Shown here one piece after another: positions 25,404 through 37,089 of a stretch of 64,000 nucleotides of DNA. The position numbers and the translations under genes were made by a program. Numbering within the stretch: position 1 is the first letter of the stretch; the number at the start of each line of letters is the position of its first letter. The notes beneath the pieces were generated by a model that did not search any database, was not told the origin of the DNA, and worked only from the letters and a program-made list of their open reading frames with translations. The stretch spans positions 4,857-68,856 of the forward strand of contig NW_002060972.1 in assembly GCF_000150275.1 (NCBI RefSeq), written 5' to 3'. The stretch is from Trichoplax adhaerens (lineage: Eukaryota > Placozoa > Uniplacotomia > Trichoplacea > Trichoplacidae).

Positions 25404-28400
25404 ATGAATATAAAAATAGCCTTCATCGCTACCTTATTCCTTGCTTTCGCACTGGCAGAAGACAATGAGCTGGGAATTGTACAAGAAAATGAAATTGAAG
25501 AGGCTTTGAAAGACATCAATTTAGATGAAGACTTGCAGCTCTTAGATCATGAAGATGATGAAATGGAGGATAATATTGAGAGATTAGCGGTGAGTGTCCG
25601 CAATTTTAATTTAGATTACATATTATTTTTACAAAAAGCCAGTAATCAATTCGCTAAGGACGATTTTCTACGTCACTGGACGACTTAGCTAATTGAATGA
25701 TAGAGACAACGCCGTTATATTATTAGTGTTAATCAAGTAATTATTTATTGCCAGCAATAATGCTAATCATGATATTCTGCAGCATACTTTTGCTTCATTG
25801 TATATAGTAAATCATTCATTACACTTATGGTTTAGGAAGATAGCTAGGACTGTAATTCGGTCTTGCATAAGGCATTTATGTTTGATATACAACATTCTAT
25901 CGCTATTGTTGATTCATATTTAAAAGTTTTGTGGATTTGATTTCAATGTTTAGTTACATGTTATGGTTTTTTGAAATGCAATACCATTATTATATTCTGT
26001 GTCATGAGAATATTACTGCATATTACACTGAGTAAATATTTCAGTGTTTAGTAATATGCTATGGTTATGTAACATGCAATACTATTGTTGTATTTAATTT
26101 CATGAGAATACTGCCATATTTTATACTAAATATAGATCTATAAAGTACAATCCTGCACTGTATAGTTTTATTTCAGTTATGAAGTTACTAATGTATTCAT
26201 TCCATTTTGGAATAAAAATGACGTCAAAATGATACCTGTGATTTAATAGGCTATGAAAAAGAAATCTAAGAAGGCTTGGTGGGTAAGTGATTCAAATAAC
26301 GAAAAGCAATATAACCTACGCTTTTGTTGCTTATTTGAAATATTAGATGTGCTTTTGATTTATAGCTGCTAAATATATTTATTGCTCGAGTAGATAAAAT
26401 AATTGATGTAGTAAACAGCAATTCGTTACTGCATAACTCATTAATTTTATTAAGANNNNNNNNNNNNNNNNNNNNNNNNNNNNNNNNNNNNNNNNNNNNN
26501 NNNNNTTATCGATTTTATGCTATAAACAAGATTCACAGCTTAAAATTTAGCCCTACTTTACAGCGACAATATTCACAATGCTGTACATAATTTTATTTTA
26601 TATGATTAGTAATACAGTAAAACTTAACTTTATAAGTATAGTTTGTTGAAAAATACTCTAATTTTGATAATCTTTTATCATGAATGAGATGAAAGCTAAT
26701 TTTTGCTTGCATTGCCATCAATATTAATCAATAATAAATTAAAATTTCAGTTGAAATGCAAGTTATTAGGTCAATTTCATGTGTTGGTTTCCATAAGATT
26801 AACGCTTTCATTTGATATAAATGAAATTGCTTTTTTTTGTTTACTATTCCTTTGAACAACATGAATCTATTTTCTTGGGCCAATATGCTACCGGCAACTA
26901 TATCTCTAGTGGGTGAGTATAATATTTTATGCTCTTAAAAGTTTAATATTTAGAAAAAAATTTTTAAGATTAAATATCTTCGTTATAATTTATTTCATAA
27001 TCATTTCTCAACTTCAATTGTAACTGAAAATATTTGGCCATTGCCTTCTACTAAACTACAGTCTGTAAGTTGAAAAGAACAATCAATCATTTAGTTTATC
27101 AAAATTTTATAATTATAATCAGTTCTAATCTGCTATCCCTTTATTCCAAATTATATATTATGAATCGATTCACTTTTACCAAATAAAAGAGAGTAAGTTG
27201 AATCATGATGTATACTAATAATGTATAATTTAAATTAAACTTATTAATGTTAGATATTTTTTTTAATCATCGAATCTTTAAAATCGATTTTATATTTGGG
27301 GCTATACATATTCAAATTGTATAGCGGGTAAGTAAACTTACTAAATTATTATTAAAATTTAAATAATAACTCTCATTGTTAATTCTTTCGGTATCTTTTC
27401 CTGCAGTATAGCATAAATACTTAAGTTAATGTTCTTATAGTTGTTGCCACCATTCATGAGAGTACCTCTAGCGCTACGTATTTTTTATATACGCGCACGT
27501 AAAAGCAGCCGTAGTTTGGCTATCATAGCAGCTTTACATTAAATATTAATTTGTTTTTTGACTGTATTAATTCGTTAGAAGTCTTTATTTTAGCTAGATT
27601 TGAAATATTCACTGCAATAGCTTAGATAAATATTTTTGGTAAAGGGTATTAATATTGATTCTATTAAATTTGTGAAATTGTATAATTGATATTAACCTCA
27701 ACGCACACATGAACTAAACCATAAAGCGCGTAAGAGCTTTTCTAGAAATAAATTGATGAATGCTATACTTTATTATGCTTATTAGTTGTATATTGATTAA
27801 TACCTTATTTTTTTATTTTAATTATGCGACATTAACCCGCTCAATCTACTTAATGGAATGTGTGGGTATTACAGCGCGTAAGTGATAGCTATTTTGGCTA
27901 ATATTTACATTAGTACTCCAGTCTGTAGAGTACATGTTATCTATAAAATAAACCTTCTGCATTTACGATTTAATAACATCAGCATTGATTTGTAACAGAA
28001 ATAAGATGCATAGTTATATCGTGCAAGACTCAACTTAATGCTATTAATAGGACCAGATTTAAAATTCTTGTTTCTATCAAAATTTAATTCTTGTAAATTG
28101 TTTGTTATAAATCCCAAAATCCTTGCAATCGATATCATCTTCTTCTAAACGGCATAGCATGTAAGTTAAAAATAAAAGCTCTTGAATTTGATTACATATA
28201 TAGTATCTTCCTGACACAGGATGAATAACATAATATTCTAGTGCACATTTATTAGGGCCTTATTAACAACCTTGATAAACTATTTCGTAATTAGTTTTAA
28301 TTCTTATTAATTTGAACTGCGATGAAAACTGAAATTTTATTTGACTATCGACGTCAATGAAACTAAACTAAACAGACGGTGAGTTGAAAAAAAGCTATTA

Positions 28401-30205
28401 TATTTCTCTATAATATCAATAATTTCATTATAATTATAATATTTTAATCATTTACCTTATCTGTCTCCAACCCAATCTTACGAATTCATTGATATCGGAT
28501 AAATTGTAGGGTGTAAGTATAAATTGTTTGGATTATTCATGGTTTTATTTTCCTCTGTAAAAATAGTCGCGATTAAATAAACAAAAACTTTTGCCGTTAT
28601 TTCGTTAAAAATCCGCAACATTGATTCAATTGTGGCTTGGCTGTTACATTCAAATCATACAGCGAGTGCGTTAGTAGCTGAGCATCATAGCTTTTATTGT
28701 TATCTTACTCATATGTTCAAGGAATACTAAACAAGCCCATTAAACTTCTATATTCATGCGATAAATATCAACGATCCCGATAAACATATTAATTTCTGTC
28801 TGTTATCCATACAGCGCGTAAGTTAATTTTTAATTATGCTTAATATGATTAAAATATTACATCGTTAGAAAGTAAAGATTAATTATAAAAGACTCATATA
28901 ATTTGTTACGCAGTTTGCATTAACCGAAATTATTTTAATTTCTCAATCTATGTAATCGTTATAAATTTCAAATATCAACATGAATTCGACCTGGTAGCGT
29001 GTAAGTTCTTTGTAACTAATTACAGGAGATTTGCTTAATGTTGTTAAATACCCAGCAGAATAATTTAGAATAATTCATGAATGGGCCTAATATTGTAGTT
29101 TCTTTTTACCATGACGCTTATCTCTAAATAATGAAATAATTCCTTTCGCAAAATGTAAATCGAATTAACTATTTATAGCAAGTAAGTCGCAAAATATGTA
29201 ATTGACGTAACTTGATTAAAAATTTCTTCAAGTGAACTCAGTATAAAGCCTAGGAAGTCTAATAACATTTTCTTATTTTTCTCTATCTTATTGGGAATAA
29301 ATCTGAATCCGTCGATAAAAATAAAAGACTGTAAGTCAAATGGGCTTAAGCAAATACTGTGGGATATAAATTTTAGCGTGATTTTAACATAGTCTTGGTT
29401 TGAAACGTTCTAATGTATTTTACTTTTGGATTACTTTCAATTATATCGCTATTAATGGATCTACAGATTGTAAGTTTGACATTATTGAATGAAGATATAA
29501 AAATCAGCTCTTACTGACTGTACTCATTGCGATAAAAAGTAGAACGACATTTCTCTAACATATTGATCATTATGCTTTCAATATATGACACTATTTAAAT
29601 TTATCTGACTTCGGCAAAAATCATAGTGGGTAAGTTTTTATCCAATTTGACTGCTAGAAATATCCTTTAAGTCAATAAATACTCTTATATCGATCATGGC
29701 TAACATTACTTATTATTATTTCTTATAAATTTTTCATGAAATGGAAAATGATTCGGTTTTAAAATTTCACTTAATGTAAAACTTTTAGAGTGTATGTGAA
29801 TTAGACGACTAGTAAATTCAGTTTGCTAGAAATTGGATATATGTGATAAATTAATGACTTGATTTTTAATTGCAATTTTTTGATCATAAAATGAACGATC
29901 CTACTCTACAAATGTTGGTTGTCGAATTCAGGCAGTAAGTTGCAATCGACTTAAAATTCATTCTTAATACCTTATAATTAATAATGAAATTCATCCTAAC
30001 AAAGACTACCATATTTATTTATAAATGATACATCCTGAATTTTTATGAAGTCCTCTACGGGCTAATTTCGCGAGGGTGAGTGTATTAAAATTTTCATATC
30101 GAACGAGGTAGTGAATGAATCTGACTACAACTTCTAATGCTTTCTTTATTAATCATTCTGATTTAACGATTGAATTGCTGCAACTATCCAATATTACTAT
30201 AGCCC
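25404..30205 (+). CDS. Secreted cationic-peptide precursor with single-codon exons (peptide gene 2)
   Basis: Exon 1 (25404-25589, 62 codons, donor GCG|gtgagt) encodes MNIKIAFIATLFLAFALA, a signal peptide close to that of peptide gene 1, then an acidic pro-segment rich in D and E. Exon 2 (26250-26282, acceptor taatag, donor gtaagt) encodes A-M-K-K-K-S-K-K-A-W-W in phase 0. After an intron holding an assembly gap, at least 19 candidate three-nucleotide exons follow (listed under the array entry), encoding mainly Arg with W, S, T and others. Each is phase 0, so inclusion or skipping keeps frame. The sum would be a signal, acidic and cationic W/R/K precursor like gene 1. The terminal exon and stop were not identified; candidates near 30264 (CTG...TAA) and 30573 (GAAAAGTAA) are weak. 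Exons 1 and 2 are well supported. The rest is inference needing RNA evidence. Confidence 0.55.
26456..26505. other. Assembly gap (50 N)
   Basis: A run of 50 N lies in the intron between exon 2 of peptide gene 2 and the first microexon. A round-number gap usually means unknown length, so further microexons could be missing here. Confidence 0.95.
26910..30205 (+). other. Array of at least 19 candidate 3-nt microexons
   Basis: Each unit is AG, three bases, then a donor. TGG(W) 26910 gtgagt; TCT(S) 27062; AGA(R) 27190; CGG(R) 27325; CGC(R) 27727 gtaaga; CGC(R) 27875; CAT(H) 28158; ACG(T) 28376 gtgagt; GGT(G) 28510; CGA(R) 28663 gtgcgt; CGC(R) 28815; CGT(R) 28998; CAA(Q) 29179; ACT(T) 29328; ATT(I) 29467; TGG(W) 29627; AGT(S) 29789 gtatgt; GCA(A) 29932; CCC(P) 30203 gttagt. 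Those without a named donor have exact gtaagt. Less certain: CGCTAC (R,Y) 27472-27477 with gtattt; AGG at 30073-30075 before gtgagt but lacking an AG acceptor; TCT at 27922 with gtagag, only 45 bp after its neighbour. Spacing is mostly 128-183 bp. The intervening sequences are not similar to each other, so this is not a tandem repeat; only the splice-like cores recur. None of the triplets is a stop. Confidence 0.6.
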
Positions 30206-31800
30206 GTTAGTTAACAAGACCACACGTATTTCATATTTTGTAGTATAAACTTGAGGATCATAGCTGAAATTGTATGATGTTAACTTAACCGTCTTTTCAT
30301 CACTAAATTACGCTTTAATAGCAGAATAATTGAGCAAAACTAAGCTGGGAAAGTTTAACTTTAACGTAAATACTTAGTCATTAACTATAAGGTAAAAATG
30401 ATTATCAAATTTAGTAACGTAGGTTAGATTTTAAGATCATATAGCCCCTGATTATGAAGGATAGTCTATAGCATATGAACTGCAGTGTTTGAATATTATA
30501 CCTTTTGTAGGCATTTTAGATAAGTTCGTTAGACCAAATACTGGTTTTGCACTACGAGATCTATATCAATAGGAAAAGTAAGTTATTCATAAACAAGAAA
30601 ATTATGGAAGCTATTAAGACAACATAGTTACAAGCTTTGATAGTCCGTGGTATTAGAATTAATTCAGGCATTTATGACTAGGTTTAGTTAGGAATTCAGA
30701 TCTTGATGGAGAATTTCGAGATACTAAGAGCATGTCCATCACTTTTTCCGTGCAAACTCTATGTTTCTTGCTACTGTAGAGCTAAGATAATCAGCTGCAA
30801 ATATTTTCAAAATAGTATGCTATGCATTCTTAAAAAAGACTAAGCTAGTAGGAATGAATGAAATTCTTACAAGTATCTGCTATTCCTAATGCCTAATAGG
30901 CAATCATTGATAAATACACTGATTTATATAAGATGGAGCAATTTTATAAGAAGGCTTAGTCATGTCGCACTTTTTTTGAGATACATTATTAGGTAATGAT
31001 TTGCATTTAAATTTACTATTCAATTTGCTTTTTAATTCTTGTAATTACTATTAAATTCCCTATTAGGAATAAATGGCAAGCTTGCATATGGCTTTAGTTG
31101 AAAATTAAAAGCGATTTTTGGCGAACAAGAGCGAATTTAGTTATAGCGACGGATAAATGTTGTTGAATTTACATTATAATTACAAGATAGATCTATAGCA
31201 TTTATCATTAGTGAGGGTTATGTTGTGGTATAATCAGGAACGTATTAATATTCTATCCGATTAATTGCAAATTTCATAGCTGTATAACAATTACTTATGT
31301 CATCTTGGTTTACATTGGCTAATTTCATACACCGATGGTATTTAAAATGTTAATCAATACACTTAAAGGCAATTTCTTACGAATTAATACTAACAATAAA
31401 CATTTCAAATTGATTGTATATGTAAGGTGTCACGAATAACCTGTTAAAGAACCAATACTTTGTCAAGTGTAACTAATGATTTCTGAAGTAAAAATCGGTG
31501 GAATCTACAGTTCAGCTTTTGAGATAGAATACACGCAGTGAACAGGATTGTAGAATTTAAATACAAAATTTACCGTAACAAACTATGTAATAGCAAATGA
31601 CGGTGGAAAATAGCGAAGATTGTAATTGTTATAAATAACTAAGCACAACAAGCTATGTTCGAATAGTGTGTGAGGAGACTGTAAAGATATCTACATTTTA
31701 GTACGATACAAAATGTCTATATTCTGTAATGAAAAGTATCAGAAAGAGCTAAATCGCGATCTCATCTCTGAGACGTATTTCAATATCACCGTAATCTATA
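30206..31800. other. Spacer after the microexon array
   Basis: The regular AG-N3-GT pattern stops after 30205. The stretch should hold the terminal exon and 3'UTR of peptide gene 2, but none could be fixed. Confidence 0.4.
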
Positions 31801-31808
31801 AATTCGAG

Positions 31809-31989
31809 GAATGACGGATGCTGTTGTAAAAATTTTATTGAAGATGTTATTTCTACCGATTACATATCAATCATTGACCGGATACCAATCGATATTGAAG
31901 GAATGGATATTAGTCTTACAGTTTCTTGGTCTATTAAATTTACTTTAGAATTTGATAAGATGCCAAGAACTCTTACGAGTGAAGGTGAA
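31809..31989 (+). CDS. Possible orphan coding exon
   Basis: An open stretch with protein-like composition (NFIEDVISTDYISIIDRIP, then DISLTVSWSIKFTLEFDKMP) runs to a donor GAA|gtaagc at 31989/31990. A possible acceptor is attcgag before 31809. No start, neighbour exon or family was recognised. It may be a relic exon or chance. Confidence 0.2.
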
Positions 31990-32043
31990 GTAAGCGAAAT
32001 TCATAGATTAGTCTTGATTTTTAATTCTTAAACTAATCAATGT

Positions 32044-32213
32044 GCAAACAAAATACCGTAAGAAAAATTATAAAGGATATTCAACTTATGGAGCGACGTA
32101 AGCAAACAAAATAATTAGATATAAAAGGAGATTCATCTTATAGAGCGATGCATAAAATAATAAGATATGAAAGAATATTCATCCGTCTTACAGAGCGATA
32201 ATTTAAAACTGAG
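32044..32213. repeat. Three tandem units of about 55-60 bp
   Basis: Units near 32044-32100, 32101-32152 and 32153-32213 share aaacaaaata, a ggatattcatctta-like block and an ending gagcgay. The last two carry acceptor-like cttatag or cttacag before AGCGAT, and the first carries GCGAC followed by gtaagc. Confidence 0.7.
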
Positions 32214-33746
32214 ATAGCATTGATAAGATGAATATTCCAGTTATTCCCATAGAATGATATAATATTAGGAACATGTCAAGGATTATTTTTTATTTGGAAA
32301 AAGTATGCTTATGTGATATGAAGAAGTTTTGGTGTAGTAAAGTATGTACTGGGTTTGTAAATGTCAACTTGCTGTGTAATCGTGCACTTTTACTAGGCTA
32401 CCTTCAGCCTAAATTTTGGAGATTAATTAAGCATTCAATTACCTATTATACTCAAGTGAGATATTTACAATTGCAAACGTGAGATGTTTCATGTGCAATT
32501 TGGTGAAGGAGCGTATTTATTTTCTACGTTTCGATACATTTTTGTATCAGTAAACTGATGAGACAGATACACGAGAGCTCTAAAAACAATTTTTAGCGTA
32601 TTTCTACATCACTATCACCAGCCGGTAAACTTAATCTATAATTGTTGTCACCGATACTCTATTAAATCTCTGATTTACCAACTATGAACTTTAGTGTAAA
32701 TTATTACCATTTAATTAATCGTTGAAAATTCAAATCAGCAATTTAAATTTCGACTATACTTGCAAGATTGAAATGTATAACCTTCCTACTACTACTAAAT
32801 AAGAATCTAATTTTACCATGCAAATGTATGGACTTACAATTAAGCTAATAAATGAATTTGGAATTGTATACCTGGTACAGCTTTTAAAATAGAAATCAGT
32901 TTACTTTTAGACGATCATAAGAGCAATTGCTTGGGCAAAATGTTCGTCATCATCGTGATTTATAGGTCATCCAATATGTATTGCTAATGCTGCATGCAAT
33001 TATACGTCGATTATTTGATAGTATGCCTTGTGTGCTGCCGTATTATGCAATATGTAGTAATAAGTGATTTATTTAATAGCTGACCTCTCCTCATTAATCG
33101 TTCCTGAAATAAAATTAGTCTCTACCTAGCAATAATTAATTTCTATGTGTCCTCATTATGGATTTCTAACATACATGAACAGAGGACTGAGAAGAACGGC
33201 ATCCAAATTGATCAAAAAGAATTTAATGCACCAAAATATACTCGTAGATTTTGTATGATGTTAGTTTACTTTCAAAATTTTACGATGTAATAAGACACAT
33301 AAATTGAACTATCGGGTAGTCATACTTATTTTATTTTGATTTTATTATTTTAATAGTGAATTCCGTTAGTTTGGATATAGTATAGCCTGTTAATCTATTG
33401 ATCTCATCTTGAGTCATAGAAATAAGACAATATTGTTCTATCTATAAACCATATGGTTACAAGATGGTCATACGAATGATGCATAAATAATATTTTCTAT
33501 TTGTATAAGTAACCTTCATAATCTTATGAAAATAGTTTAATTTAAAAATTTTCACTTGAGCTCTATAGGACAGTTTCACTTGATCCAGCATAGCTGTAAT
33601 ATATCAAGAATTTTGGGTTGCATCATTGGCATTATATTTTTAATTCAGGAAGTTTAAATTAAATCCATTTCGATCATCCTTATTAGCATCTTTAAGATTA
33701 AGAAAGATATCCAACTTGTTAAGGAAGATTAATTTAAAGCAATAGC
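32214..33746. other. Intergenic spacer
   Basis: Upstream region of the cholinesterase-like gene. No gene or clear TATA box was found. Confidence 0.45.
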
Positions 33747-35832
33747 ATGGCTTTTGAAAGATTCACACCATATTCATTTACAAGCTGTGCTGTAATATTA
33801 ATCATTGCTTTACTACCTTATTCTAACACTCAAATTATCATTCCTACTACAACTGGTTTAGTTAGTGGTAAAATAGTGAACACGAATGGCGTTGATCAGT
33901 TCGCCTATCTCGGCATTCCTTACGCTCAACCGCCTGTCGATCAACTACGATTTAAGCCACCAGTACCAATAGATCAATGGTCTGGCATTTTAAACGCTAC
34001 AGGTTATAAAAATAGCTGCCCTCAACAAACACCCATATCTCTTTTAGATCCAAATTCAACTGAAATGCAAATCAGTGAAGATTGTCTTTACCTCAACATT
34101 TTCACACCTAATCCTAGTAGTGCCGGAAATAGGTCAGTACTCATATGGATACATGGCGGTGGATTCAGTTATGGAACCGGCTCATGGTGGCAAGGGCAAA
34201 TGTTGTCTGCCAACGAAGATATCGTCGTGGTTACAATGAATTACCGACTTGGAATCTTTGGTTTTATGACATCAGGTGAAAAGGATGTAAATCAAAGATC
34301 TATTCCAGCAAATCTAGGTTTACAAGATCAAAATTCAGCCTTAAAATGGATTAACGATAATATCGAAAATTTCGGAGGCAACAAAGATCAAATTACAATA
34401 GCAGGCAACTCAGCTGGAGCTGTTGCTGTTGCCAATCACCTAGTTATGCCATCTAGTAATGGATTGTTTAGGCGTGCTATCATACAAAGCGCAGTTTTCA
34501 GAGATTCACCATCCTATTATAAAGCTAAATTGACATCTGAGTTTACACTTTCCGATGCAAACAAATTCTTTGCACAATATAGTATGGCAGCCAAATGTTA
34601 TAAAAACACAACAATAGAGACTGTAAATTGTTTAAAAGCTTTATCAATCCAACAATTATTACAAATTCAAATGAGGTTTTCTGGAAGTAATCCATATTTC
34701 CCCGTTGTTGATGGTGACATAATACCAGAATCAACTTATAAAGCTTTTGCTTCAGGAAAGTTTGAAAAGGCCGACATTATGATAGGCACAATGCTAAATG
34801 ATGGCTATTTTTTCTTATTATTTCTGCCTAATATTTCACATGGGATCTCACGAAATCAGTTCAAAAACTACATTAATACTAATTTTCCAGCAGCAAGTGA
34901 ACGTATAAAACTATCTATCCAATATCAATATACCGACTGGGCTAATATTAGCTCTCCAGTCGTAAATAGAGATCGATATGGCGATATGTATAATGACTAT
35001 TTCTTTAGCGTGCCCAGTGAAAATTATGCAGAAGTATTTTCTCGATATGTACCAACCTATCTCTATATATTTGCTCATCGAACTGCAGGAACTTCGATGC
35101 CAGCATTTGTTAAGGCAGTACACACTTTAGAGATCTCCTATGTTTTCGGCTATCCATTAGATCCACCCGCAAATTTTCCAGAAAAATTTGATGATACTGA
35201 TCGACAAGTATGCCGACAGGTTATGTCATACTGGGGCAACTTCATTCGTCAAGGGTAAGTAGCCTTTCAGCAATTACTATCTATGTGTGAATATAGTGTT
35301 GTAAATTAGATTAACAATCGTAGCAATGAATAATTGCAAGTCTTACGTTAAAACTGGAAATAGCTATGGTAGACAAAATTATAGCGCATAAATTAAATTT
35401 TGCGAATTCTTAACTAGTGATAGACTGCTATAGAATATATAATGATACAAAGTCAATCATCAAATAATTGCCTTTCCTTGATTACGATGATTAAGGAATC
35501 CGTCAGATTCAACCTCTGCACTCGCCTGGCCAAGATATGAACAAACAAGCAAAGACTACATGTGGATTGCACCTAAATTAGCAATTAAAAAAAATTACTA
35601 CAGTAAGCAAGTTGCATTTTGGAATCAATATCTTCCGCAACTGGCTACACTCACAACTGCAACTGTACTTCCAACTCCCAAATCAACAACGACAAGTACA
35701 GGATCACATTCATTAGAATCCACATATATGATTGCAATGTATGTTCTTGCAGGTGTTGCCGGATTATTATTGCTTATTGTAATTATCCTACTTTGCAAAT
35801 TAAATAAAGGCAAACGGTTATATGTTGTGTAA
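33747..35832 (+). CDS. Membrane-anchored carboxylesterase/cholinesterase-like protein
   Basis: Two exons (33747-35254 and 35496-35832, TAA) join in phase 2 to 614 residues of the type B carboxylesterase (alpha/beta hydrolase) family, which includes cholinesterases and neuroligins. Features: signal peptide 1-29; E-D-C-L-Y-L-N at 111-117; oxyanion-hole H-G-G-G-F at 136-140; nucleophile elbow G-N-S-A-G with Ser222; probable acid Asp352 in N-D-G-Y-F, where most family members have Glu; catalytic His459 in A-V-H-T-L-E. The intact triad predicts an active hydrolase rather than a catalytically dead neuroligin. A Thr/Ser-rich stalk, a helix of about 22 residues (IAMYVLAGVAGLLLLIVIIL) and a short basic cytosolic tail follow, making it a cell-surface ectoenzyme. 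The intron falls inside the conserved F-x-x-x-G-N-P motif. The substrate is unknown. Confidence 0.92.
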
Positions 35833-35856
35833 TAATCTAACTTTGATTGATAGTCG

Positions 35857-35862
35857 AATAAA
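35857..35862 (+). terminator. Poly(A) signal, cholinesterase-like gene
   Basis: AATAAA lies 25 bp after the stop codon. Confidence 0.55.
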
Positions 35863-36360
35863 TAGAAGTTGATCTCGTTACGATAATATTTTACATTTAT
35901 CAAAATTTGCTGGTTGCTATAATGTTAAATGGGAAAATATTAAGTATTAACTTAAGTGTGGAATTGTTGGACTTTCAAAGTAACTTTCTGATTATAAGAT
36001 CTTAAAGAAATTAAACACGTGCTTTTCTGTTTTCATAAAATTGGTTTAAAACCACGGCCAAATTTTAAATAAGTTACCATCGCTTTAAAGATCGAGATAA
36101 CATGACTTTGTGTGCTAAGATTTCACTTTTAGATACCGCTACCATTTATCGCATAATATTTATAAAAATGTTTTGTTGGTCAGATTATGTAAGGGTTTGT
36201 AGTAGTTAAAAATTCGATTTATTCGTGGATGAGCTAAATAAAGGACATTGAAAACTAGCATGCATGCTTTGTTACTGCTACTTCTCTGATTTCTTAGAAT
36301 AGCCATATCATGAAGTTTAAAAGTTGGCTTTTTAATAAGAAACATTTAATAATCAAGCAG
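35863..36360. other. Intergenic spacer
   Basis: No feature was recognised between the esterase gene and the duplicated block at 36361. Confidence 0.5.
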
Positions 36361-37084
36361 TACACTGTATACCAGTAAAATGAGCTTATGGATCAATTTA
36401 TATGAGTACGGAATATCTACTAATTCATAAATAACTTATAATTATGCTCGGTTAATTAGACAATAATATAGCCTAGAGTTATTAAATTTCTTGATATTAG
36501 AAAATATTTCTTGATAAGTGATGTTAATCAGTACTAGTTCAATTAAATATTTCAAGTTTAATGATATCCTATTACGCAAACTTACGTAGATTTTTCTACT
36601 AGCCTCATTGCATATTGAGCCCGCTAATAACCTGAGATCAGGAATAAGCAAATTGTTCTAAATTATAGTACTACTATTTCTTTATTAACATGGTTAATAA
36701 TTATAAATCATAAAATATTCTGATGATAGCAGATTATTTAGCTACAGCATTAATATGTATGGTGGTTTGGTATTATCACTAAGATGACTAGAAAGAAATC
36801 ACTAATGGCTTGAATCATTGACGGAAGAACAGAATACGTATATTTCGGTGATGAAATACTGCTTTAAAGATATAGAGCAAGTATAGCAGTCCAATAAAAT
36901 TGTGAAACCTGCCTACAAGGATTAATAAATTGATTCCTATTTCAATTTCAACTTAATAGAATAAAATTTTCTTTCATATCGGATTGGAAGTAGAACGTTA
37001 AAACGATGCTTTAGACTAGAAGTTTTGAAGTAATTTCTATAGTTTTGGATTCTTGCATGTTCCGAAAAAAATTTAAGGTCTCAA
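36361..37084 (+). repeat. Direct duplication, copy 1 (about 720 bp)
   Basis: It aligns in the same orientation with 38490-39215. Shared blocks include taccagtaaaatgarct, taattcrtaaatrwcttata, gtatagcagtccawtaaaat, acaaggattaataa and ttggaagtaga. No coding capacity is conserved between the copies. It lies within the decayed Apaf-1-like copy and may represent its introns. Confidence 0.75.
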
Positions 37085-37089
37085 GAGAA

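Noticed and set aside
27922-27924. TCT with ccag acceptor and gtagag donor as another microexon
   Set aside because: It lies 45 bp after the previous unit, which would make an unusually short intron, and the donor is weaker. Left as a possibility only.
26910-30205. Microexon cores read as recursive-splicing (ratchet) points or as a CRISPR-like array
   Set aside because: Ratchet points join AG directly to GT with no spacer; here three bases always intervene. CRISPR arrays need long conserved repeats, and only the short splice cores recur.
32273-32482. 69-codon frame
   Set aside because: Composition is unremarkable, there is no splice partner, no family, and no promoter signal.
36442-36651. 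69-codon minus-strand frame in the duplicated block
   Set aside because: The duplicate at 38490-39215 does not conserve the frame.
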